Shown one piece after another: positions 43,354-53,200 of a stretch of DNA of 64,000 bases. Below the pieces are notes generated by a model. It worked only from the letters and a program-made list of their open reading frames with translations. It searched no databases and was not told the origin of the DNA. This stretch comes from Nocardia aurea (GTDB lineage: Bacteria > Actinomycetota > Actinomycetes > Mycobacteriales > Mycobacteriaceae): the NCBI RefSeq assembly GCF_003123685.1, contig NZ_QCYJ01000084.1, forward strand, positions 372,001 through 436,000, in the 5' to 3' direction. Position numbers and translations under genes: made by a program. Position 1 is the first letter of the stretch, and every line of letters starts with the position of its first letter.

Positions 43354-43746
43354 TCAGCAGTTGCGCAGTTCCGGGCTCTGGTTCAACAGCTGGGCCCTGG
43401 TGCCGATGAAACGGGTGTAGGTCTCGCCGCCGACCGCGGACAGCGGGAAGGCCGCCACCCGGTGGCAGTTCTGGAAGGCCAGTTTGACCTTGAAATGCCG
43501 TTCCAGGCCGCCGCGAATCGCGTCGGAGGCCATGGCGCGCAACAGTTGGCCGCGGGCCACCTCGTCCGGCGGCGCGACCAGATTGTCGGCGTATTCCTCC
43601 GACCCCGACTCCAGTTCGCCGGCCACCCGGCTGACCACTTCCCACGCGTACGGCAGTGAGGTTCGTACGACTTCGGCGAAGTCGGCGTCGTCGACCTCAC
43701 CGGCTTCTGCGCGTTCGAGTATTGCTGCGGGAACATCGAGGGACAT
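43354..43746 (-). CDS. SCO5389-family conserved actinobacterial protein
   Basis: A 130-residue protein with AGGAGGAG upstream of ATG 43746. It begins MSLDVPAAILERAEAGEVDD and contains RTSLPYAWEVVSRVAGEL, ARGQLLRAMASDAIRGGLER, FQNCHRVAAFPLSA and the end RAQLLNQSPELRNC, all hallmarks of the SCO5389 family of small cytoplasmic proteins found across actinobacteria. Function unknown; no signal peptide or membrane helix. Confidence 0.85.
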   Translation of the reverse strand: MSLDVPAAILERAEAGEVDDADFAEVVRTSLPYAWEVVSRVAGELESGSEEYADNLVAPPDEVARGQLLRAMASDAIRGGLERHFKVKLAFQNCHRVAAFPLSAVGGETYTRFIGTRAQLLNQSPELRNC

Positions 43747-43815
43747 GGCGCTCTCCTCCTGGGGATGGGGTGGATGGGCGGTGCGATGTCCCCGAAGTCT
43801 AATCGAAAGTGGTTG

Positions 43816-44862
43816 TCAACAAGGCTGGATTCGGCGTGAAAGTGCTTTATCGAGTGCGGTTTTCGTGTCGGCGGCCAGTGTGCGCACCAGATCGCCCGCG
43901 GGTAGCTCCGGCGTCAGCGCCTGCGTCTGACCCGCCCACAGGTTGACATCGTCGCGGTTGCCCGCCGCGCGCGCCCGTGCCCGCAACGGCGCGGTGGCGT
44001 AATGGATTTCGGGATAGGCGACAGGCGCGTTCGCCGAATGTTCGACCATGAATCCGTTGCGCACCCCGCGTGCCCTGCGGCCGGTGAACGCGCGGGTGAG
44101 CATGGTGGGCTCGGAGGTGCCGACCGCGTCGCGGTGCACCGGATTGGTTCCGGCTTCCGGGCAGCGCAGGAAGACCGTGCCCAATTGGACCGCCGCCGCG
44201 CCCGCCGCGAGCGCGGCGGCGATACCGGCGCCGGTGGTGATGCCGCCGGTGGCCACGATCGGCAGGTCCACCGCGGCGTCGAGCAGTTGCAGCAGCGCGA
44301 GCAGGCCGAGCGGATCGACGGCGTCGTCGGTCACCCGATCGGTGAAGGTGGCCCGGTGTCCGCCCGCCTCCGAGCCCTGCGCGATGAGGACGTCGGCTCC
44401 CGCATCGACGGCGATCAGCGCCTCGGCGACCGAGGTCACCGTCACCCAGACCTCGGAGCCGACCGCGTGCAGTCTGGCGATCTCGGCTCGCGCGGGGCAG
44501 CCGAAGGTGCAGGTCACCACCGCGACCGGGGATTCGACGAGCAGGTCGAGTTCGGCTGCCCAGTCGTCGGTGTCGTATCGGGGCGCGCCGAGGTCGTGGT
44601 CGGCGCCGATCTCGGCCAGATAGTCGGCGAATCGCGCGGGCGGGGTCGCCGGGCCGGGGACGAACAGGTTGACCCCGAACGCGGCGTCGGTCGCGGCGCG
44701 GGTGGTCGCTATTCGCGCGGCGACCTCGGTCGCGCTCAGGTAACCCGCCGCGAGGATGCCGAAGCCGCCCGCTTCGGTCACGGCGACGGTGAGCTCGGGA
44801 GTGGACGGTCCGCCCGCCATCGGGGCGAGGACGATCGGGACGCGCAATTCGTCGATGATCAC
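43816..44862 (-). CDS. Nitronate monooxygenase (2-nitropropane dioxygenase family)
   Basis: From GTG 44862 the protein has 348 residues; the frame stays open to 45990 antisense to the peptidase gene. The FMN TIM-barrel pattern is clear: VPIVLAPMAGGPSTPELT, EAGGFGILAAGYLS, DVLIAQGSEAGGHRATF with the active-site His, IVATGGITTGAGIAAALAAG and AVQLGTVFLRCPE. It oxidises alkyl nitronates such as propionate 3-nitronate, protecting against nitro-toxins. No ribosome-binding site is clear, so the start is provisional. Confidence 0.87.
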   Translation of the reverse strand: MIIDELRVPIVLAPMAGGPSTPELTVAVTEAGGFGILAAGYLSATEVAARIATTRAATDAAFGVNLFVPGPATPPARFADYLAEIGADHDLGAPRYDTDDWAAELDLLVESPVAVVTCTFGCPARAEIARLHAVGSEVWVTVTSVAEALIAVDAGADVLIAQGSEAGGHRATFTDRVTDDAVDPLGLLALLQLLDAAVDLPIVATGGITTGAGIAAALAAGAAAVQLGTVFLRCPEAGTNPVHRDAVGTSEPTMLTRAFTGRRARGVRNGFMVEHSANAPVAYPEIHYATAPLRARARAAGNRDDVNLWAGQTQALTPELPAGDLVRTLAADTKTALDKALSRRIQPC

Positions 44863-44957
44863 GGCTCGAGTCTGGCCTACTTTCGTTCGGCAGCCTGTCC
44901 GTAACCTTCGAAAAACGCATGTGACCTGGCGCGAAACAAAAAGATTGGTATCGAAGG

Positions 44958-45089
44958 TTGCGAAATGGTCACGACGGGGTAGAGTTCCCATCACAACGGA
45001 GGCCGAAACGTTACATAGTTTCGGGTTCACCGAACGGGGTAATCCCGTCGGGCTTCGTTCTTCAATGTAGTCGGAAGCTAGGACGAAGC
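44958..45089 (+). promoter_or_regulatory. Promoter and structured leader RNA of the M23 peptidase gene
   Basis: A promoter TTGCGA (44958-44963), 16-bp spacer, TAGAGT (44980-44985) would start near 44992. The ~100-nt leader contains CCGAAAC/GTTTCGG (45003-45009 with 45018-45024), an overlapping alternative TTCGG/CCGAA (45020-45024 with 45030-45034), ACGGG/CCCGT (45034-45038 with 45044-45048) and GCTTCGT (45052-45058), which can pair with either GAAGC (45074-45078) or ACGAAGC (45083-45089). The latter would cover the AGGA ribosome-binding site. It looks like a riboswitch; c-di-AMP (ydaO) leaders precede cell-wall hydrolase genes in actinobacteria, but I cannot confirm the class. Confidence 0.5.
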
Positions 45090-45090
45090 T

Positions 45091-45963
45091 TTGTCGCAGC
45101 ACCGGGTAGGCCCCAGTTCCATCACCGTCATGAGCCTCATCGGCGAAGGCTGCGTTTCGGGTCGGCCGACACGACATCGCGTCGAGTCGAGCTCCGCCGA
45201 GCGAGTGAAGATGGCCGCCAGCGCCGCCGTCGCGGCGGGCGCCATCATCGGCACCCTGTCGCAGGTCGCTCCCGCCATCGCGGCCCCGCTCTCGGATCAC
45301 GACGCCGAGGACGCGGCCCAGGCCATCGAGCCGATCACGTTCAAGGGCAGTGACATCTCGACCACCCAGGCGAAGTTCGACGCCCCGGCCGAGACCGTCG
45401 AGACCGCCGCCGCCACGACTCCGGCCGCCGCGATTCCCGTCGCCGCGCCGATCGCCGCGCCGTTCGGTATCGGCAACCTCCCCCCTGAGATCGCCGGTCC
45501 GCTGTCGCAGGTCGAGGACATCCTCAAGGGCGTGCAGCAGCAGGTCGCCCCCGCGCCCGCCGCGGTGCGTCCGGTCGGTGGCGCCATCAGCTCCGGATTC
45601 GGAAGCCGTTGGGGTGAAATGCACTACGGCCTCGACTTCGCCGATTACCTGGGCGCTCCGATTCATTCGGTGAGCAACGGCACGGTTATCGAAGCGGGAC
45701 CGGCCTCGGGCTTCGGCCTGTGGGTGCGCGTACTCCAAGAAGACGGCACCACAGCGGTTTACGGTCACGTGAACGACATGCTCGTGCAGGCGGGCCAGAA
45801 GGTGCGCGCGGGCGATGTCATCGCCACCGTCGGCAACCGGGGTCAGTCGACCGGACCGCATCTGCACCTGGAGATCTGGGATCAGGGTGGCAGCAAGATC
45901 GACCCGATGCCCTATCTCGCCGACAAGGGCGTTCCGATGCACTGGGGCCCGTCGCAGCACTGA
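45091..45963 (+). CDS. Secreted M23-family peptidoglycan endopeptidase
   Basis: TTG 45091 has AGGA 7 nt upstream, giving 290 residues; ATG 45130 is an alternative. A signal-type hydrophobic segment (residues ~41-64, ending APAIAAP) follows a basic stretch (RPTRHRVESSSAERVK). An Ala/Pro-rich linker leads to the LytM/M23 domain from ~160, with zinc ligands H178 and D182 (MHYGLDF) and H259 in HLHLE, plus catalytic H226 and H257. It should cleave peptide crosslinks in the cell wall. A structured leader RNA lies directly upstream, so its synthesis is probably controlled after transcription starts. Confidence 0.88.
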   Translation: MSQHRVGPSSITVMSLIGEGCVSGRPTRHRVESSSAERVKMAASAAVAAGAIIGTLSQVAPAIAAPLSDHDAEDAAQAIEPITFKGSDISTTQAKFDAPAETVETAAATTPAAAIPVAAPIAAPFGIGNLPPEIAGPLSQVEDILKGVQQQVAPAPAAVRPVGGAISSGFGSRWGEMHYGLDFADYLGAPIHSVSNGTVIEAGPASGFGLWVRVLQEDGTTAVYGHVNDMLVQAGQKVRAGDVIATVGNRGQSTGPHLHLEIWDQGGSKIDPMPYLADKGVPMHWGPSQH

Positions 45964-46109
45964 GTATCGCTGCCGGGCTTGCGGTTCCACACCTCACACC
46001 CGAACGGGCAGGGGCACCATGCACCGACGCGAAGCGGTTCGATGACTACCCGGCGAATCTGTCCGCTCATGCGGACCCGTGACGCCCTGCGGGTCGTTAG
46101 GCTCGGCCC

Positions 46110-47093
46110 GTGACCGAGCTTGGCGATATCTTCGAGCCTGGATCACCGCACGGCAGAGCCTATGCCGCGCTGGTCCACCATCCGCGATCCGGACTTGCCG
46201 ATATCGCGCGCCACCTGAGCGTTTCCCTCGAGTCCGCCGCCGCCTCCCTCGAGGTCCTGTGCGAATTGCAGGCCGCGGTCCGTCTCGACAACGGCGACGG
46301 CGAACCGGTCTGGGACGCGCATGCGCCCGAATCGCTGTCGGAATCCGAGGCGAAACGGCGTCAGCACGCGATCAACCAGATGCACGCCTCCGCGGCGCGA
46401 CTGAGTGAGACCTTCCGCTCGGTGCGCCGGTCCCCGCGCGGCAACGGCGCGGTGGTTCCGGTGTACGAACGCCTGGAGATGCTGGCCGATTTCGAGGAGA
46501 TCCAGCATGCGGCGCGCGGCTGCGTCAAGGTCATCGAACGTCCGCCGTATCTGAGCGATCCCGATCGTGAACAGCAGTTGTTCCTGCTCAAGCGCGCTCG
46601 CCTGGGTGCGGGCATCCGCTACCAGACCCTCTACCAGGACGCGATCTACCAGGATCCGGAGCGGCTGCGACACGCGCTGGCCACCAATGCCGTCGGGGCG
46701 CACGCCAGGACCCTGCCCGACCCGCCGCTCAAGGTGATCATCTGCGACGACGATCGCGCGAGTCTGGTGCTGCACGCCGACGAGCGCCGTCCCGATCCGA
46801 TGGGATTGCGCATCACCGGCTCGCCCGCGCTGCGACTGATCGTCAAGACCTTCGATGTGCTGTGGTCGCTGGCCGCGCCCATCTCGGTGAATCCGACCGC
46901 CGACGAACTCGATGAACGCGACAGGGCGATCCTGACGCTGATGGGTCTCGGCGCGACCGACGACACCATCGCGCGCAGGCTCGGAATGTCGCGGCGCACG
47001 GTGGTCCGGCGGACCGCCCGGCTGCTGGAAAGACTCGGTGCGAGTACCCGATTCCAGGCCGGTGTGCAGGCCACGAGACGGGGATGGCTATGA
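46110..47093 (+). CDS. LuxR/TrmB-type transcriptional regulator
   Basis: A 327-residue protein from GTG 46110. The N-terminus (SGLADIARHLSVSLESAAAS) is a TrmB-like winged helix; the middle (VKVIERPPYLSDPDREQQLF ... VLHADERRPDPMGLRITGSP) resembles the sugar-binding-like domain of related regulators; the C-terminus (LMGLGATDDTIARRLGMSRR TVVRRTARLLERL) is a LuxR-type HTH. Such double-HTH regulators are common next to specialised-metabolism genes in Streptomyces and Nocardia. It sits 200 bp upstream of the first NRPS gene in the same direction and is a candidate pathway regulator. Confidence 0.8.
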   Translation: MTELGDIFEPGSPHGRAYAALVHHPRSGLADIARHLSVSLESAAASLEVLCELQAAVRLDNGDGEPVWDAHAPESLSESEAKRRQHAINQMHASAARLSETFRSVRRSPRGNGAVVPVYERLEMLADFEEIQHAARGCVKVIERPPYLSDPDREQQLFLLKRARLGAGIRYQTLYQDAIYQDPERLRHALATNAVGAHARTLPDPPLKVIICDDDRASLVLHADERRPDPMGLRITGSPALRLIVKTFDVLWSLAAPISVNPTADELDERDRAILTLMGLGATDDTIARRLGMSRRTVVRRTARLLERLGASTRFQAGVQATRRGWL

Positions 47094-47296
47094 TCTAGCA
47101 ACTGCGAATTCGCCCGATCCCAGCCGGTTGCCGCTCCCACGGCGCGACGCCGATTCCTGTGATCTGATTGGGCCGAAACGCCCGAATCATTCCTCTTGCT
47201 TTGTTCGACGCCGGTGCCGCGCGCGCCGGAATCCAGCCGGGTTGGTGGGTTTCGGCGCAATTGTGTGAGCTCGACCGAGAGGAATGCTGGACACCG

Positions 47297-50200
47297 ATGG
47301 ATGGGGTTCGCCGGACTGCTCGAGGTCGCATTCGTCGCCGATCGAGCGCCCCGCTGTTCGTTCAGTTGCTCACCGTCGCGGTGGAATCCGCCGCCGACTC
47401 GATAGCGATCAGCTACAACTCGCTCGGTGCCGCGGGCCGCCGCGAACTCACCTATACCGAGCTGGACGAATCGTCGTCGCGACTGGCACGCGAACTGATC
47501 GACCGCGGTATCGGCCCCGGTGATGTCGTCGCCGCCGGATTCACCCGTTCGATCGAATCGGTACTGACGGTATGGGCCGTCGCGAAAACCGGCGCGGCCT
47601 ACGTCCCCGTCGATCCCGCCCTTCCACCCGAACGCGCCGCCTACCTCGTCGCCGATTCCGGTGCGGTGCTCGGCCTCACCGATTCCACGCACCGCGCGCG
47701 ATTCGGCGCCGAAATCGACTGGCTCGAACTCGACGATCCGGACTGTCGCCGCCGGATCGAGGCCAGGCCGGCGCATCCCATCTCCTATGTCGACCGGGTG
47801 CGGGCGCTGACCGAACAGCATCCGGCCTACATCATCTACACCTCCGGCTCCACCGGTCGTCCCAAGGGCGTCGTGGTGACCCACACCGGGCTCGCGGCGC
47901 TGGTCACCGCGCAGCGCGAGCGTTACGCGGTGGACGAGCGGGCGCGGGTCCTGCACGTGTGCTCGCCCAGTTTCGACGTCTCGGTGCTCGAACTGCTGCT
48001 CGCCTTCGGTTCGGGGGCGACGCTGGTGGTGTCGCCGCCGACGGTGTTCGGCGGCGTCGAACTCGCCGATCTGATCCGTCGCGAACACGTCACGCACATG
48101 TTGATCACCCCGGCGGCGCTCGAATCCGTCGATCCGGCCGGGCTGGACGGGCTGCGGGTCGTCGTGGTCGCAGGCGATGCCTTCGGGCCCGGCCTGGTCG
48201 AGCGGTGGGCGGTGGACGGACGCGCCTTCTACAACGGCTACGGCCCCACCGAGGCCACGATCCTGGCCACCGGCAGCGCCGAACTGTCGCCGGGCGCGCC
48301 GATCACCATCGGCGCGGCGCTGCCCAGCGTCGGCGCGGTGGTGCTCGACACCCGGCTGCGTCCGGTGCCCGCCGGGGTCACCGGCGAGCTGTACCTGTTC
48401 GGACCCGCGCTCGCGCGCGGCTATCTGGGGCGGGCGGCCCTGACGGCGGACCGGTTCGTCGCCAATCCCTTCGGCGGTGACCCGGGCACCGCGGGCACGC
48501 GCATGTATCGCACCGGTGATCTGGTGCGCCGCCGCGCCGACGCCGGTGTTCTCGAATATCTGGGCCGATCCGATTTCCAGGTGAAGGTCCGCGGTTTCCG
48601 TATCGAACTCGGCGAGATCGATGCCGCGCTGACCGCCCATCCCGATATCGAATACGCGGCGACCCTCGGCAAGGTCGCGCCGTCGGGTGCGACGATGCTG
48701 GTCTCCTACGTGCTGGCGCGCGACGGGATCGACGTCGACACCGGGGAACTCGGCCGCTTCGTCGGCACCTCGCTACCGGGCCATATGGTGCCGTCCGCGA
48801 TCATCGCGCTCGACGCGATTCCGCTGACCCCCAACGGGAAGCTGGATCGCCAGGCACTCCCGGACCCGGATTTCGAGACCTCGGTCTCGCGGGATCCGGT
48901 CGGCGTCGTCGAATCCCATCTCGCGGAACTGTTCGCGCAGGTACTCGGGGTGCGAAGGGTCGGGGCGCAGGATTCGTTCTTCGCCGCGGGCGGTGACAGC
49001 ATCCTGTCGATCCAGTTGGTGTCGCGGGCCAGGGCTTCGGGGATCACCTTCACCCCCCAGGACGTCTTTGAACAGCGCACGGTGGAGGGATTGGCGCGGG
49101 TCGCGGTCCTCGGTGGCGAATCCGCGCCGACGCTCGCGGAACTGCCGGGCGGCGGTGTGGGGGAGATGCCGCTGACGCCGGTGCTGGCCGCGTACCTGTC
49201 CGGGGGACGGATCTTCGGCCGGTTCACCCAGCAGATGGTGCTGGCCCTGCCCGAGCACGTCGACCGGGCCGATCTGGTCGCGACCCTGGCCGCGGTGCTC
49301 GACCACCACGACATGCTGCGCGCGCGATTGCGTTCGGTCGACGGGCACTGGGAGCTGTGCGCCCTGCCCGCCGGTGCGGTCGAGGTGGAAACGCTGCTCA
49401 CCCGCGTCGAACTGCCCGCGGGACTCGGTGCGCGAGAGCTGAGCGGTGCCGCGAATACCGCCGCGAATTTCGCGCTCGACACCCTGGATCCGGAACGGGC
49501 GCGCGTGGTCGCGTTCACCTGGCTGTCGCGCCCCGACGGCCGGGACGCGCTGATCGTGGCGGCGAACCACACGGTCATCGACGGTGTGTCGTGGCGGATC
49601 CTGATCGGTGATCTGCTGACGGCGTGGGCGCTGCGCGCGGCCGGGCAGCCGATCGCGCTGCCCGAGGTCGGCACCTCGTTCCGTCGCTGGGCGCACGGGC
49701 TCGTCGACGCGGCGGCCACCCGCGTCGACGAGACGGCGTACTGGCGAGGGGTGCTCGCGATCCCCGATCCGCCGCTGGGAGCGCGGGTGCTGGATCCGGC
49801 GATCGACACCGCCGCCACGGTCCGCCGGGTCGGCGTCACCCTGTCGGCCGAGATCACCCACGCGGTGCTGACCGAACTTCCCGCGCGCTATCGCGGCGGC
49901 GTCAACGACGGTCTGCTGGCCGCCCTCGCGCTCGCGGTGCGTTCGTGGCGGGCCGATCGCGGCGTCGACGCCGCGGCCACCCGCATCCGGCTCGAAGGTC
50001 ACGGCCGCGAGGAGTCCGCGGTCGCGGGCGCCGATCTGACCCGCACCGTCGGTTGGTTCACCACCGTGTATCCGGTCGCGCTCGACCTGACCGGTATCGC
50101 CGGTGACGCCGCGCGGCGCGGCGGCGACGAGATCGGCGCACTGCTCAAAACCGTGAAGGAACAGCTGCTCTCGGTGCCGGATCGCGGTATCGGTTTCGGC

Positions 50201-53200
50201 ATGGCACGCCATCTCGGCGGCGACGGTGGCGAACTCGACGGCTCGCTCGGCCAGATCGGCTTCAACTACCTGGGGCGGATCGCCACCGGCGCGATGCCCG
50301 AATCCGCTGCCGGGACCGGCTGGCTACCGACCGGCGAATGGGGTGAACCCGAGGCCGAACAGGATCCGGAGCTGCCCGTCGCCGCTGTCGTCGACATCAA
50401 CGCGATCGTCATCGAGGCGGAGTCGGGCGCTCAGCTGACCGCCTCGTTCGCCTACCCGGGCGAGATACTCGACGAGTCGGCCGTGCGTGATCTGGCCGAG
50501 CACTGGGTGGCGGCGCTGACCGCGCTCGGCGCGCACGCGGATGACCCGTCGGCCGGTGGCCTGACCCCGTCGGATGTGCCGCTGGTCCGCGTCGGCCAAG
50601 CCGAACTCGACCGCTGGCGGCGCGATTACCCCGGGCTGACCGATGTGCTCCCGCTGTCTCCGCTACAGGCCGGTCTGCTGTTCCTCATCGAGGTCTCGGA
50701 GGGGTCGGCCGATCCGTATCTGCTCCAGTCGGCGGTCGAACTGTCCGGTGTGATCGATCCGGATCGGCTGCGCCTGGCCGCGCAGACGGTGCTCGATCGC
50801 CAGGCCATCCTGCGCACGGCGTTCGCGACCACCGCCGATGGCGTGCCGGTCCAACTCGTCGCCGAGGGCACCCGGGTGCCGTGGCGGATCGTGGACACCG
50901 ACGAACAGGATCCCGTCGCGCTGCTCGCCGCCGAGCAGCGCCTCTCCTTCGACCCGGCGGTCGCCCCGCTGCTGCGGTTCACGCTGTACCGCGCGGATTC
51001 CGGGCGCGTGCACCTGGTGCTCACCGCACATCATCTGCTGCTCGACGGCTGGTCGATGCCGCTGCTGATGAAGGAATTGCTGATCTCCTACGCCGTGCAC
51101 GGCGATCCGGAGGCGATGCCGCGCGTGCGCCCGTACCGCGATCATCTCGCCTGGCTGGCGCGATACGACGGCGACACCGCGATCGGCGCGTGGCGCGAGG
51201 CGCTGCGCGAGGCCACACCGACCCGGTTGGCCGCCGCCCTGCCCGCGCCGACGACGCCGGTGCCGGGGTACGGCGATTGCGAGGCCGATCTCTCGGTGGC
51301 CGAGACGACCGCGCTGACCGAATTCGCGGCCGCCAACGACGTCACCGTCAATACCGTGGTGCAGGCGGCCTGGGGCCTGGTGCTCGCGGGCAGTGTCGGC
51401 CGCCGGGATGTCGTCTTCGGCGCGGTGGTGTCCGGTCGTCCGCCGCAGCTCGACGGTGTCGACGACATGGTCGGCCTCTTCGCCAATACCGTCCCGGTCC
51501 GCGTCCGCTTCGATCCGGACGCGCCGCTGCGTCATATGCTGGAACAGCTTCGCTCCGAACAGGTTTCGCTGTTGGGAAGCCATCACGTCGGGTTGTCCGA
51601 GATCCAGCGGGTCGCCGGTGCGGGCGAACTGTTCGATTCGCTGATGGCCTACCAGTCCTATCCCGTCGACGCCGACGGCCTGCGCGAGGCCTACGGCACG
51701 ATCGACGGTCTGGAGATCGTCGCGCTGCACGGCGCCAATGTGACCCACTACCCGGTCGCCGTCCAGATCGACCTGGGCACACGGCTGCTCGTACGGGTGC
51801 AGTACCGCCGCGACGCGGTCAGCACGGAGGCCGCGAGGGCGCTGGCGGACCGATTACGCACGGCCATCGGCGAACTCGTGTCCGCGCCGGAACGCACACC
51901 GGCCGATCTCGACGCGCTGTTCACCCGGCGCGGCGACGTCATCGCCCAGGCGAGGTACTGGCGCGAGACGCTCGCGGATCTACCGCAGGACTGGAGTCTG
52001 CCCACCGACCGGCCGCGGCCGCTCGCGCCCGTCGTCGCCACCGGTCGCGTGGAATTTCGGGTGGACGGTCCGGCGTACCGCTCGGCGCTCGAACTCGCCC
52101 GCAGCCGTCGCACGACCGTATTCTCCTTCGTCCATTCGGTTTTCGCGATTCTCTTGGCGAGGCTATCAGGAAGTGACAACATCGCCGTCGCCGGGGCCGA
52201 TGCCGCGGACACGGTGGTATTGCGCACCCGGATCACCGGCGACACCCCCTTCGAAACAGTGCTGGAGCAGGCGAAAGAGACTGCCGCCCAGGCGTTCGCG
52301 CGAGCGGCGCTGGCCCTCGACGCTGTCGTCGCGCTGCTCGATCGACCGAAGACCGCCCCGTCGCCGGTGCGCGTGGCGCTGTCGGCCGGACACCGCATCG
52401 ATACCACCGGATTCGATCTGGCGCTGTGCATCAGGGAATCCCAGGACGGTATCGCGGCCGAATTCGACTTCGCGCCTGAGCTTTTCGACCGGGAAACCGT
52501 CGAGGGCATCGCCCGGCGCTTCCTGCTGCTGTTCGCCGATGCCGCCGAGCGGCCCGGTACGCCGGTCGGCGACCTGGCACTGCTGAGCGCGGCCGAACAC
52601 GTGACGCTGACCCGGGTCGCGGGTGACGACGTCATGGCTTCCGCGACGATGCCCGAACTGCTGGGCAGGGGCGCCGAATCCGGGCGTGACCGGGTCGCGG
52701 TGCGGTACCGGGGACGATCCATCGGGTACGGCGAGTTGGACGAGTACACCTCGCGCCTGGCGCGGGTGTTGATCGAACGCGGTATCGGACCGGAGGATTC
52801 GGTCGCGGTCGCGCTGCCGCGTTCCTACGAGATGGTCGCCGCCGCAGTCGCGGTCGCCAAGGCCGGTGGCGCGCACGTGCCGATGGATCCGGCGCATCCG
52901 TTCGAGCGGTCGCGTCATCTGGTCACCGACTCCGGCGCGGTACTCGGCATCACCGTGTCCGAATTCGCCGAACGGCTACCCGACGACGTGGCATGGCTGG
53001 TCCTGGACGACCCGGACTTCGAGCGGCACTGTGCGACGCGAGCGGCGACCCCGGTGACCGACGCGGACCGCCGTGCCCCGCTCGACATCCGCAATCCCGC
53101 CTATGTCATCTACACCTCCGGTTCGACGGGCAGGCCCAAGGGCGTCACCGTCACCCACGCCGGACTCGGTGGTCTGGTGGACGAGGCGGTGCGCCGCTAC

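Noticed and set aside
43816..45990. A 724-codon frame covering the nitronate monooxygenase and the reverse of the M23 gene
   Set aside because: The upstream half is antisense to a clear peptidase gene; the enzyme begins at about 44862.
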